The translations under genes were made by a program, and so were the position numbers. The notes beneath the pieces were generated by a model. It worked only from the letters and a program-made list of their open reading frames with translations, was not told the origin of the DNA and did not search any database. 64,000 bases of DNA from Helicobacter baculiformis (GTDB lineage Bacteria > Campylobacterota > Campylobacteria > Campylobacterales > Helicobacteraceae), in the NCBI RefSeq assembly GCF_900197685.1, contig NZ_FZMF01000013.1, positions 82,033 through 146,032 of the forward strand, given 5' to 3'. This document shows, in pieces, positions 25,325-34,168 of the stretch (positions are counted from its first letter, which is position 1; every line of letters begins with the position of its first letter).

Positions 25325-25633
25325 ACCGCGCGTAAAACTCCGTCCTTTAGGGACCTAAGATGTAAGCGCACACTAAGAAAAGAAAGGCTACCCTCGCAAT
25401 AGGTAAACGAAATTAGTGCAAACCCGAGCGGTAAGGTTTGGGTGCACTCATTCTAGCCACTAAAATTAAGCACGATGACGGGTTAGCAACTAGTCTTCAC
25501 CCATCAGTAGGTCTGTAAGTCTTTTGGGTTAGAAACTAGTTTTGCGGACTACAAATAGCAAAGCCTTTTTCGAGTTCAGAAGCGCTAGTTTCTGTTAGTT
25601 GAAAAGCTCCTCTTTTTAGGGGAGGTGGTTCAC
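25325..25633 (+). mobile_element. Transposase-less IS605-type element with omega-RNA-like core
   Basis: At the left is AAAACTCCGTCCTTTAGGGAC (25334-25354) with a small GTCC/GGAC hairpin. At the right is GAAAAGCTCC with hairpin CTCCTC (25607-25612)/GGGGAG (25619-25624), then GTGGTTCAC, the classic form of an IS200/IS605-family right end. In between, about 250 bp fold well: AGTGCAAACC (25415-25424) with GGTTT and TGCACT (25435-25448), and AGAAACTAG (25531-25539) with CTAGTTTCT (25585-25593). GGGTTAGMAACTAGT occurs twice (25480-25494, 25526-25540). Size and place fit a TnpB guide RNA scaffold. There is no coding frame. The family call is by recognition. Confidence 0.6.
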
Positions 25634-25651
25634 GAAAGGATAGTATCAACT

Positions 25652-27511
25652 ATGCTCGATCTTAGTCCCCATGCTCTACAAGAACGCTTTGCGCGCAATT
25701 TGGCTTTCTTTCAAGATCGCTTCCCTAGGCTTTACGCCCAGCTCCTCCCTGCACCCAAGACCTATAATCTGCTCTGTGGCGCGCAGGGTTTTAATATCGT
25801 GGATCTGCACAGCGGTGCGCTCTTCTTCCCCTATGAGAAGGGCAAACACCAGATGTTAGAGATTTCTAGGCAATGGGCGCGCCGTATTTTACAAAACCCC
25901 AAGTGGCAGCTCAAGGGTAGCGGGGTGGAGTTTGGCGCGCTGGATTTGCAAAGTCTGCCCCTAACCCAATATGCGTGTGATCAACTCCATAAGCTAGGGG
26001 ACCCCACACGCCCCCTTAGTCTAGGCAAGCATTTCTACCCCCCTAGCGCGCTCTTTGGGTTAGCAGGGGGCTTGTTTTTGGCGTTCTTGCTAGAAGAGGG
26101 GGCGTTTTTCCACGCCCTCTATCTCTATGAAGAAAATCTAGATTTATGGCGTGTGAGTTGCTTTTTTGTGGATTATGCCCAACTCTTTCAAGCAACCCCC
26201 CCTAAGAATTGTTGTCTCTTTGTCCAACGCATGCCCGATGCGCTCTTGCAAGCTCTTTTTGCCTCCAAGAGAGTTACCCATAGTTTTTTGCATTTAGAGT
26301 TTAAGCCCTATGAAAGTACAAAAAGTACTCTAGCCCAACAACGCTTCAACACCCACAAAAAAAGCGCGCTAAGAGGGTGGGGGAGTTTTGAGGACGAGCT
26401 GTTGGGCTTGTCCAACACTTGGATCAATTTGCAAAAATCCCCCCCCGTGCTCCACCCTAAAGCCTGCCAAAAAGTTGGGGTACCCATCTGCGTGGTGGGC
26501 AATGGCCCCAGTTTGGACGCTCTGCTAGATTTTATCCACGCCAATCAAGATCGCATGATCCTCTTTAGCTGTGGCACGGCTTTAAAGCCCTTGAAAGCGC
26601 GCGGGATTAAGGTGGATTTTCACATTGAAATCGAGCGCATTGATTACCTGCTAGATGTGCTTAAGCAAGCCCCCCTAGATCAAACCCCCTTGATCTATGC
26701 CAATATGTGCAACCCTAAGGCGGTGGGTTTAGCCCAAGAGAGTTATTTATTCATGCGCGGGGGGAGTGCGAGCGGGTATCTTTTAGAGGGTTTAGCTTTG
26801 GAGTACAGCGCGCCCTTTGTGGGCAATGCGGGGGTGAGTTTGGCATGCTTGTTCTCTAAGAGCTTGATCTTATGCGGGCTGGATTGTGGCTATCTTGAAG
26901 GGCGCACCAAGCACGCGCAAGGTTCTTATTATGGGCTAGAGGGTGTGCAAATCCCCAGCGATGCGCTAGAAGTGCGCTCTAATTTTGGCGGGCGCGTCTT
27001 TGCCGATGGGCTTTTTATTCTCTCTAGAAACCAAATGGGCGCGCTCTTTAAAAAACACACCCCCCTAGTTTACAATCTCTCCAGCGGGGCGTATATTGAG
27101 CACACTAAGCCCATGCACGCGCACGCGCTCTCCCTCCCCCCTGTGGACAAAGCCAAAGCCCTTAAAACCCTCAAGCGCGCCTTTTTAGCCCCCCTAAAAA
27201 ACCCCCCCCCCGTGCGCCTAGAGGTCGTAAAAAGCCCTCTTGAAGACGCGCTCAACACTCCCATTAAGACCAAAAGGGACCTGTATGCCTTAGTGGATCG
27301 CTTGAGCGCTCTGAGCGCGCGCTTGAGCGCGCAACACCCCTTAGAGGGCATTTTATTAGAGGGCACTCTCAGCCATGCCTGCATGCACATGCTCTCTAGC
27401 GCGCTCTCCCTCCCCCAAGCCCAAATCCCTAGTTTTTATGCGCGCGCTAAGGGCGTGCTTTTAGAAACCCTAGAGAGGATGGGCGCGCAAGTCCGCCAAC
27501 AAATGGAGTAG
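25652..27511 (+). CDS. maf: Motility accessory factor (flagellin glycosylation, Maf family)
   Basis: The 619-aa protein resembles Maf (DUF115/MAF_flag10) proteins, which transfer pseudaminic or legionaminic acid to flagellin before export in Helicobacter and Campylobacter. The central domain has VGVPICVVGNGPSLDALLDF, then VDFHIEIERIDYLLDVL, GNAGVSLACLFSKSLILCGL and DCGYLEGRTKHAQGSYYG, the typical motif order. The N-terminal 250 and C-terminal 130 residues are helical. The ATG at 25652 is preferred; the frame upstream to 25625 is IS605-like end sequence. GAAAGGA lies 11 nt before the ATG, a long spacer. A ten-C tract (27202-27211) sits at codon 517. The 3' end overlaps the convergent phosphomannomutase gene by 42 bp. 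Confidence 0.85.
   Translation: MLDLSPHALQERFARNLAFFQDRFPRLYAQLLPAPKTYNLLCGAQGFNIVDLHSGALFFPYEKGKHQMLEISRQWARRILQNPKWQLKGSGVEFGALDLQSLPLTQYACDQLHKLGDPTRPLSLGKHFYPPSALFGLAGGLFLAFLLEEGAFFHALYLYEENLDLWRVSCFFVDYAQLFQATPPKNCCLFVQRMPDALLQALFASKRVTHSFLHLEFKPYESTKSTLAQQRFNTHKKSALRGWGSFEDELLGLSNTWINLQKSPPVLHPKACQKVGVPICVVGNGPSLDALLDFIHANQDRMILFSCGTALKPLKARGIKVDFHIEIERIDYLLDVLKQAPLDQTPLIYANMCNPKAVGLAQESYLFMRGGSASGYLLEGLALEYSAPFVGNAGVSLACLFSKSLILCGLDCGYLEGRTKHAQGSYYGLEGVQIPSDALEVRSNFGGRVFADGLFILSRNQMGALFKKHTPLVYNLSSGAYIEHTKPMHAHALSLPPVDKAKALKTLKRAFLAPLKNPPPVRLEVVKSPLEDALNTPIKTKRDLYALVDRLSALSARLSAQHPLEGILLEGTLSHACMHMLSSALSLPQAQIPSFYARAKGVLLETLERMGAQVRQQME
27202..27211 (+). repeat. Ten-C homopolymer inside maf
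   Basis: Ten consecutive C encode part of Asn-Pro-Pro-Pro at about codon 517 of 619. Gaining one C gives a TGA about ten codons later; losing one C gives a TAG after three codons. The tract is therefore positioned to switch the C-terminal 100 residues on and off by slipped-strand mispairing. Confidence 0.7.
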
Positions 27512-28870
27512 AGCGTCTTTATAGCCCTGCGCACAGGATTCATCTCTGCCTTCAAAACGCGTTACAAGCGTGGGCGTGGTGTTGCTCGCCCGCACCAAGC
27601 CAAAGCCATGTTCAAAGACCACCCGCACCCCATCAATGCTAATCACTTCTAAGATATGCGGGAAGTTAGAGGGCAGGTGCTTGTGCTCTAAGGCGTGTTG
27701 CAAGCGCGCCACTAGGGCGAATTTCTGCGCGTCTGGGACGCTGATTTTTTCTTCAGGGGTTTTATAGGAGTAGGGCAGGGCGCGTACGCGTTGTTCTAAT
27801 TGCTCGGGGGTATGGATTAAAAAGAGTTCTAAAAGACGCAACGCCGCATAGATCGCATCGTCATAGCCAAAATAGCGATCGTTAAAAAAGAGATGTCCGC
27901 TCATCTCGGCGGCAAAATGCGCCTGTGTTTCTTTGAGCTTGACTTTTAAATTGCTATGCCCGGTTTTATACATCAAGGCTTGCCCGATGGCGTTGATGCT
28001 ATCATACATCACCTGCGAACATTTGACCTCCCCAATCACAAAGGGTTTAAGCCCGCGCGCGTGCAAATCTTGGGCGAATAAAATTGCCAATTCATCGCCG
28101 GCATAGGTGTGTGTGGGGGTTAAAAGCGCGATGCGATCGGCATCGCCATCAAAGGCAAGCCCTATTTTTAAGCCCTTTGCTTGCATGTGCGCTTTTAAAT
28201 CCTCTAGGTTCTTGGCTTGGCTGGGATCGGGGTGGTGGTTGGGGAAGCGCCCATCCGGATTGGCATAGAGGCTTTCAAATTTGACCCCCAGTCCGCATAG
28301 GATTGGCTCTAAGCCCAGCCCCCCCACGCCATTGCCAAAATCTAACCCAAGGGGGTAGGGGAAGTTTTGCAAATGGGCAAAGGCATGGGCTAGGTGGTGT
28401 TGGTAAAAGCCAAGGGCATTGAGTTTTTTGGGCACGATATTGCTAGTTTGGTAGGGTAGGGGGTTTTGGGCGATGTGTTGGGCGAGCTTTTGGATCGCCT
28501 CTCCATAAAAGGGTTTTTGCTCTAGAGTGATCTTAAAGCCATTGTACTCAGGGGGGTTGTGCGATCCGGTGATCATGATGGAATTGCCCAGCCGCACGCC
28601 CTCTATGGGCTCAAAGGTGGCAAAATACGCCACAGGGGTGGGGATCATGCCCAAATCAAAGACTTCTACCCCACTATGGGCTAAACCATGGCACAAATGC
28701 ATAAAGAGCTCTTGGGCGTGCGTGCGTGCGTCATAGCCCACCCCCACGCGTTTATCTGCTACTAAGTCTCCCAAATGCGCCCCGATATTGAAGACCACTT
28801 CAGGGGTGAGCTGGGTGGACACCACCCCCCTAATGTCGTATTCTCTAAAAATATCCTGTGCTAAATCCAT
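27470..28870 (-). CDS. manB: Phosphomannomutase/phosphoglucomutase
   Basis: The 466-aa alpha-D-phosphohexomutase interconverts hexose 1- and 6-phosphates (mannose or glucose) for sugar-nucleotide and LPS synthesis. The four family motifs are in order: the phosphoserine loop MITGSHNPPEYNG (about 100), the metal loop AFDGDADRIALL (about 245), the sugar loop AEMSGHLFFNDRYFGYDDA (about 325) and the phosphate-binding RASNTTPTLVTRFEG near the C-terminus. The ATG at 28870 has AAGGA 6 nt upstream and starts 8 bp after pflA. It is the last gene of the nuo-pflA transcript, the H. pylori arrangement (HP1274-HP1275, from memory). The gene is also called algC. Confidence 0.92.
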   Translation of the reverse strand: MDLAQDIFREYDIRGVVSTQLTPEVVFNIGAHLGDLVADKRVGVGYDARTHAQELFMHLCHGLAHSGVEVFDLGMIPTPVAYFATFEPIEGVRLGNSIMITGSHNPPEYNGFKITLEQKPFYGEAIQKLAQHIAQNPLPYQTSNIVPKKLNALGFYQHHLAHAFAHLQNFPYPLGLDFGNGVGGLGLEPILCGLGVKFESLYANPDGRFPNHHPDPSQAKNLEDLKAHMQAKGLKIGLAFDGDADRIALLTPTHTYAGDELAILFAQDLHARGLKPFVIGEVKCSQVMYDSINAIGQALMYKTGHSNLKVKLKETQAHFAAEMSGHLFFNDRYFGYDDAIYAALRLLELFLIHTPEQLEQRVRALPYSYKTPEEKISVPDAQKFALVARLQHALEHKHLPSNFPHILEVISIDGVRVVFEHGFGLVRASNTTPTLVTRFEGRDESCAQGYKDALLHLLADLRAHPL

Positions 28871-28878
28871 GCAAATCC

Positions 28879-31254
28879 TTAAGGTTTGAGTAAGTTTAGG
28901 GCTTGGCGGCATAGATCGATCCAGCCCGAAGTGACTTTAATGGCATTACAGGCTTCAAAGGCTTGTTGCGCCTTGTCTAGCTTATTTTGCTGTTTAAAAA
29001 TACTCCCTTGCATGTAAAGGGTGCGCGCTCTCTCTTTGGGTTCTAACTGCTTGTTGGCTAGAAGCGTGCTACTTGCTTGCAAGGCTTGCTCTAATTTATT
29101 CTGGCGCATGAGCGCGCTGATGAGCTGTTCTTGGGCATAGGGCATGAACGCATCGCTTTGGTATTGCTTTTGCAACGCGATCGCATTTTTGGCGTAGAGT
29201 TCGAGAGTGGTGGGGTTGTTGGTGCTTTTCTCTTCATTTTGCAACAAGAGCCCATAGACCTCTAACATGCGCGCATCGTCTTTAAACCACTCTTGGAGTT
29301 TAGGAAAGATTTTAAAGGCTTCTTGGGGGTTGTTGGTGTGCATGTAGTCTAAAAACACCACAAAAGCGATGTCATAATACCTTTTTTGTTTGTTGAGTGT
29401 GGCTAAAGTGAGCGCGTCCTTAGAGGCGAGCAAAGAATCTTGGTAATTCTTCAAGGCGTAGAGATTCTTGCCTTGACGATATAGCCACTTAAGGCGATCT
29501 TCGGAGTTTTCAGGTTTCTTTTGTAAGCCATTTTTAGAAAAGATGGCAGCTTGGTTGTAGAGCTTGGCGTTATAAAAACAATCAAAGGCTTCTAGTTGAT
29601 CGTCTTCTTCAAACTGCTCTGGATCTAAGGGCACAACTTGCACTAAAAACGAAACCGCGCTTTTACAATCCCCTTCTTTTACTGCATTTTTACCTAGATG
29701 CAATAATGCCTCCTGCATGGGTTCAGAGTTCAAAGGTAAATCCGGGGCCATGGCTAACACTTGGCTATAGTAGCGTTCGCTTAAAAGCATGCGCGCTTTG
29801 TAATCTAGTGCCTTTTTATGCTCCTTAGAATTCCTAGGATAGTCTTTGATGATTTGGTTGTAACGCGCGAGCTTTTCTTCAAAATCCCCATGCATTAGAA
29901 ATAGAATTTGTTCGTCGCGTTGCTTGACTAAAGAAGTATGTACGGGATTATTGAAATGATCCAAATAATCTAGATTAGCTGTGTGCGCTTCGTTAGGCTG
30001 GTTGTTTTTGGCATAGAGAAATCCTAGCTCGAAGGCAGCTTTTTCTCTGATGACTGGGTCGCTATCCTGATTGGCTAAAATCCTAGCGATTTTGATAGCA
30101 GGTTTAAATAGGGCGTTGGTTTTAAGTCTAAGAAGCATATCATAGGATCGAGGCATATCTTGGAGAAAAAAGGCAGGGTTTGCTTGAAGAATCTTGTTCA
30201 TGAGAGCGTCGGCATGCTTGCCCTTGTAATTGTCTAGATCAAATTGAGCCCAAGAAAAAGTGATCAAACTTGCACTTTCAATATCCTTAGCTTGACTATA
30301 AGCCTTTCTGAATCCTGCCAACGCGCCACTTTGATTACCCTCATTAGCAGTTTGTTGGGCTAGGCGCATTTGAGATAGAGGGGCGTACCTACTATTAGCA
30401 TATTCAATCACCACGTGCTCAAATTGTATTCTTGCCTGTGCTATATGATTGATACGCGCGTAAGCTGTACCCATTAAGTAAAGTACCTGAGGGATTTCGG
30501 GATCGGCGGGATAAAACTTAAGCCATTGCTCGCCAATTTGCAAGAGTAAATCTTGGCGTCTGTTCAATTTGTCTAAAGCAATGATTTCATAGAGATATAA
30601 ATCTTTTCTAAAAAGAGTATTAGGGTAACTTTGGAAAATGCTACCGATAGTTTTAAGCGCGCTTAAATAAGATTGTTCTTGCATGAGTTTTTTGACTTGC
30701 AAATACCCTTCTATGTCTGCACCTTTGGAGTAATGTAAGGGTTTATTATCTGCGCCTAATTCTTGGATATAGGGCGTTTGCGCGTCTTCAATGATGATAG
30801 GGAAGTTTAATCCATCTTGCGCACCTTCGAAGGGATTTGCAGGGCTCAAAAAGGGAATTTTCTTAATAAACCCTACAATTTGCCATGCTTTAGAAGTTGT
30901 AGGGGTAATTCTTTGGATGGGGATATGTTGTTTGTAATCATAAGGAATTGCAAAGAGTTGTTGTTGAAATTTTGGCTGAATATGCAGGTAAAACACATAG
31001 TTTTTCATCTCATAGGAGATGTCAAAAAAAGGAGTTTTTAAAGGTGTAAAACCGGGTTTGGGAATGGAATGGATCACACAAGTAATGATCTTTGGAGGAA
31101 GTGGTGCTTGAGTGCAAGCAAAGGGACTAGCATGGGTAAGAGTCAAGGTGGCAAAGTCTTGATCTTTTTCTTTGCCCTGGGTTAGACTGAGCTTAAGCGC
31201 AAGCAGGGGCGCGTGCGCGCATGCTAGGAGCGCTAACGCACGCTTAAAAGGCAT
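28879..31254 (-). CDS. pflA: Paralysed flagella protein PflA, periplasmic TPR protein
   Basis: The 791-aa exported protein starts with a signal peptide (MPFKRALALLACAHAPLLAL). An extracytoplasmic N-domain of about 150 residues is followed by a long array of tetratricopeptide-type helix pairs (about 180-790), for example FYPADPEIPQVLYLMGTAYA and LYMQGSIFKQQNKLDKAQQA. In H. pylori and C. jejuni PflA scaffolds the periplasmic disc of the flagellar motor with PflB and is needed for rotation. The ATG at 31254 lies inside the last codons of nuoN (11-bp overlap), so translation is coupled to complex I. The longer frame to 31332 is nuoN sequence in another frame. Confidence 0.9.
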   Translation of the reverse strand: MPFKRALALLACAHAPLLALKLSLTQGKEKDQDFATLTLTHASPFACTQAPLPPKIITCVIHSIPKPGFTPLKTPFFDISYEMKNYVFYLHIQPKFQQQLFAIPYDYKQHIPIQRITPTTSKAWQIVGFIKKIPFLSPANPFEGAQDGLNFPIIIEDAQTPYIQELGADNKPLHYSKGADIEGYLQVKKLMQEQSYLSALKTIGSIFQSYPNTLFRKDLYLYEIIALDKLNRRQDLLLQIGEQWLKFYPADPEIPQVLYLMGTAYARINHIAQARIQFEHVVIEYANSRYAPLSQMRLAQQTANEGNQSGALAGFRKAYSQAKDIESASLITFSWAQFDLDNYKGKHADALMNKILQANPAFFLQDMPRSYDMLLRLKTNALFKPAIKIARILANQDSDPVIREKAAFELGFLYAKNNQPNEAHTANLDYLDHFNNPVHTSLVKQRDEQILFLMHGDFEEKLARYNQIIKDYPRNSKEHKKALDYKARMLLSERYYSQVLAMAPDLPLNSEPMQEALLHLGKNAVKEGDCKSAVSFLVQVVPLDPEQFEEDDQLEAFDCFYNAKLYNQAAIFSKNGLQKKPENSEDRLKWLYRQGKNLYALKNYQDSLLASKDALTLATLNKQKRYYDIAFVVFLDYMHTNNPQEAFKIFPKLQEWFKDDARMLEVYGLLLQNEEKSTNNPTTLELYAKNAIALQKQYQSDAFMPYAQEQLISALMRQNKLEQALQASSTLLANKQLEPKERARTLYMQGSIFKQQNKLDKAQQAFEACNAIKVTSGWIDLCRQALNLLKP

Positions 31255-32662
31255 AATTTTGGAGCACAAAGACGCTAAACACACATGCCAAAGCCATCGC
31301 CACCAACACGCTATACACCCCATACCCCCCATTTAAATGCTCTTGGGGGTGGGGGTTGGCAAAGAGCATGGCCACAAACAAGCGCAGGTAATACACAGCG
31401 GCGATCGCGCTGTTGATCACCATCACCACGCATAAAAAAACATTGCCCTGAGTAAGCAAGTTTTGCAAGATCAACACCTTACCCCAAAACATAGAAAAAG
31501 GGGGAATCCCGGCTAAGGAGCACATAAAGATCGCCCCTAGCAAGGCTAGGAGGGGTTGGGTTTTGATGAGCCCATTAAAGCGCGCATAGGGGTAGTCATA
31601 GCGCGTGGCTGTGCTATCCGCACGGCTACTCACCCCCCAAAAGAGCGCGAACGCCCCGACATTGGTCAGCAAGAACAAAAGCCAATAAACAAACATGGTG
31701 TCCACATTGCCGCTAAAGACACAGGCAAGCGCAAAGCCCGTATGCGAAATGGAGCTATAAGCCATCATGCGTTTAGCGTCTTTTTGCAAGAGAGCTAAGA
31801 GATTGGGGAGGGTGATGGTGAGCGCAACTAGGGCATAAAAGAGGGTTTGCATGAAGGGAATTTGGGTGGCTAGGAAAAAGGAGAACACCCGCCAAGCCAC
31901 CACCAAGCCCGCAATTTTAGGCACGATAGAGATAAAGGCGGTAAAGACCGGGTTATTGCCCTCATAAATGTCTGGCATCCAAGTGTGGAAGGGCACTAAG
32001 GACACTTTAAAGCCAATCGCCCCTAGCAAGAACACACAGGCAAAGACACAGAGCAACGCGGGACTGAAATTCTCTGTAAAGCTCATGTTGGAGAGCTCTA
32101 AACTCCCGCTCAACAAGTACAAAATCATCATGCCCATGCTAAAAAACACGCTGGCTAACACCCCCATACTGAAGTATTTCAAGCCCGCTTCTAAGCCCGT
32201 ATCCTTGTGATTGAGCGCCATCAACACACACATGGAAAGTGAGGCGGTTTCAAGTCCTAAAAGAATGAGAAGTAAGTGATCGCTAGAAACCATCAATTGG
32301 AAACCTGCCACCATGAACAAGTAGAGCCCGTAAAATTCGGGGGTTTGGAACTCTACAAAGCGTTCTTTACTCCACACCAAGAGCATGAGCAAGAAGCTCG
32401 CGATCACGATGAGCTTTTGGGCAAGCAAAGAGATCGAGTCCACTTCTAGCAGATGCGAAAAGCTAAAGGTGGTACTGAAAGGCGCAAAGAGCGCGACAAA
32501 GTCTAACCCCAAGCATAAGAGCACTAAGCAGATATTGAGATTGCGCGAAAAGGTTTTTTTAAAGACATTGAGCAAGAGCACATACACCCCCCCCAACGCG
32601 CTAATGAGCATGGGCAAAATACTAGGAAGGCTGAGTTCTTGCAAAGACAAAGAAGTATCCAT
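31244..32662 (-). CDS. nuoN: NADH-quinone oxidoreductase subunit N
   Basis: The 472-aa antiporter-like subunit of respiratory complex I has about fourteen membrane helices. Proton-channel residues are in the usual patches: helix 5 has a Glu in LLGLETASLSMCVLMA, followed by KDTGLEAGLKYFSMGVLAS, and helix 7-8 has SLVPFHTWMPDIYEGNN. The discontinuous helix 12 region contains LAGIPPFSMFWGKVLIL. It pumps protons in the inner membrane. It is the last nuo gene, 8 bp after nuoM, and overlaps pflA at its 3' end. An eight-G run (coding strand, about 32587-32594) occurs near residue 25. Confidence 0.95.
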   Translation of the reverse strand: MDTSLSLQELSLPSILPMLISALGGVYVLLLNVFKKTFSRNLNICLVLLCLGLDFVALFAPFSTTFSFSHLLEVDSISLLAQKLIVIASFLLMLLVWSKERFVEFQTPEFYGLYLFMVAGFQLMVSSDHLLLILLGLETASLSMCVLMALNHKDTGLEAGLKYFSMGVLASVFFSMGMMILYLLSGSLELSNMSFTENFSPALLCVFACVFLLGAIGFKVSLVPFHTWMPDIYEGNNPVFTAFISIVPKIAGLVVAWRVFSFFLATQIPFMQTLFYALVALTITLPNLLALLQKDAKRMMAYSSISHTGFALACVFSGNVDTMFVYWLLFLLTNVGAFALFWGVSSRADSTATRYDYPYARFNGLIKTQPLLALLGAIFMCSLAGIPPFSMFWGKVLILQNLLTQGNVFLCVVMVINSAIAAVYYLRLFVAMLFANPHPQEHLNGGYGVYSVLVAMALACVFSVFVLQNYAF

Positions 32663-32670
32663 AGCAATCC

Positions 32671-34167
32671 TTAGGGGGAGACTGATAAGCGGGCTTTAGC
32701 GTTTTGCACCAAAGCTTGCGCGCTGGTTTCTATAGGGTTTAATAAGGGTTTGGGGTAAATCCCAAAAAAGATAATCGTGGCGATGAGCACCCCTAAAACC
32801 CCTTTTTGTCCCCAAGAGAGATCGCCCAAAAGGCGCTTTTGGGGCGCGCCAAAAAAGACCCTTTTATAAAGGGTGAGCATGTAGATGGCAGATAAAATAA
32901 TGGTGATCCCGGCCACGAAGGCGAGTACGGGCGCGTGGGCAAAAAAGCCTAGCAGACTTAAAAACTCGCCCACGAATGCGCTGGTCAAGGGCAAGCCCAC
33001 ATTAGCCAACGCCACGATCATAAAGAAAGTCGCATAAGTGGGCATGCAATGGGCTAACCCCTTAAAGGCGCTGATCTTGCTAGAACCTTGCCTACTAACT
33101 AGAACCCCGATGAGCAAGAAGAGCGCGCTGCTCACCAACCCATGCGAAATCATAGTGAAGAGCGCTCCGGCCACCCCCGTTGTGTTGAACGCGTAAATCC
33201 CCACCAAAGCCACCCCCATGTGCGACATGGAGCTATATGCCACAAGGCGTTTCATTTCGTGTTGGGCGCATGCTAACCAGCCCGCATAAATCACCATCAG
33301 GAGCGCGAGCACGCATAGGGGCTCAGAGAAACTGAGCAAGATGTCCGGGAAAAGAGGCATAAAAAAGCGTAAGAGAGCGTAAGTGCCCATTTTAGAGAGC
33401 AGAGCGGCTAACACCACAGAGCCCACAATGGGCGCGTTGCCATAGGCATGGGGTAACCAACTATGAAAGGGCACAATGGGGATTTTCACCGCAATCCCCA
33501 CAAAGAAGGCTAAGGCGACCCATAGGCGCGCATGTTCGGGCAAGATCACTTGCGTCAAGCTGTAGAGATCAAAGCTCCACCCCCCTGCAACGCTAGCATA
33601 GACATAACCACAATAAAGAATCCCTAGCAACATGAATAGCGAAGCCACAAAGGTATACAAGAAGAATTTGAGCCCAGAATACAGCCTACGCCCCACCCCA
33701 AAACGCCCGATCATATAGAGCACGGGCAAGAGAGAAACCTCCCAGAAGACATAGAAGAAGATCAAGTTAAGCGCGCTGAAAACCCCCATGAGCATGCCCT
33801 CTACCAACAAAAGCGCGGTGATCATGGCTTGCTGGTGGGCGCGCACATAGAGCACGCACAAGAAGATCACCAACGCGCTCAAGACCAATAAGAAGAGCGA
33901 AATGCCATCTACGCCAACATGGTAGCTAATCCCATAGCTTTCTAAAAAGCCTAGATAGCCCACTTCTTCAAATTGCATGCTTGCCTGTGTGGGGTCAAAG
34001 AGTGCCCACAGCCACAGAGTCAAACACAGCTCCACAAATGCCACCAACACGCCATAGCCCTTAGCATGGCGATCGGGCATGCCCAGCAAGGGCAAAGCCG
34101 CCACCATGGGCAAGAAGATGAGCAGGCTCAACAGATGGGAAGAGGGCACTAATTGCAAATAATCCAT
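32671..34167 (-). CDS. nuoM: NADH-quinone oxidoreductase subunit M
   Basis: The 498-aa antiporter-like subunit of complex I has fourteen predicted helices. Key residues of the proton channel are visible in FFYVFWEVSLLPVLYMIGRF (Glu of helix 5), KIPIVPFHSWLPHAYGNAPI, and KRLVAYSSMSHMGVALVGIY with Lys in helix 8. VGLPLTSAFVGEFLSLLGFF marks the discontinuous helix 12. The length is usual for Campylobacterota NuoM. It lies 1 bp after nuoL and 8 bp before nuoN. Confidence 0.96.
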   Translation of the reverse strand: MDYLQLVPSSHLLSLLIFLPMVAALPLLGMPDRHAKGYGVLVAFVELCLTLWLWALFDPTQASMQFEEVGYLGFLESYGISYHVGVDGISLFLLVLSALVIFLCVLYVRAHQQAMITALLLVEGMLMGVFSALNLIFFYVFWEVSLLPVLYMIGRFGVGRRLYSGLKFFLYTFVASLFMLLGILYCGYVYASVAGGWSFDLYSLTQVILPEHARLWVALAFFVGIAVKIPIVPFHSWLPHAYGNAPIVGSVVLAALLSKMGTYALLRFFMPLFPDILLSFSEPLCVLALLMVIYAGWLACAQHEMKRLVAYSSMSHMGVALVGIYAFNTTGVAGALFTMISHGLVSSALFLLIGVLVSRQGSSKISAFKGLAHCMPTYATFFMIVALANVGLPLTSAFVGEFLSLLGFFAHAPVLAFVAGITIILSAIYMLTLYKRVFFGAPQKRLLGDLSWGQKGVLGVLIATIIFFGIYPKPLLNPIETSAQALVQNAKARLSVSP

Positions 34168-34168
34168 G

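Noticed and set aside
25360..25624. tmRNA, RNase P RNA or 6S RNA as identity of the structured region
   Set aside because: No tRNA-like ends or tag frame as in tmRNA, and no RNase P core motifs. The boundary hairpin and GTTCAC end fit an IS605-type element better.
32587..32594. Eight-G run in nuoN and runs of 7-8 C/G in other genes (PAP2, cytochrome c, pepA, nuoB)
   Set aside because: Such runs are common in this G+C-rich DNA and lie in housekeeping genes with intact frames; they are shorter than the maf tract.
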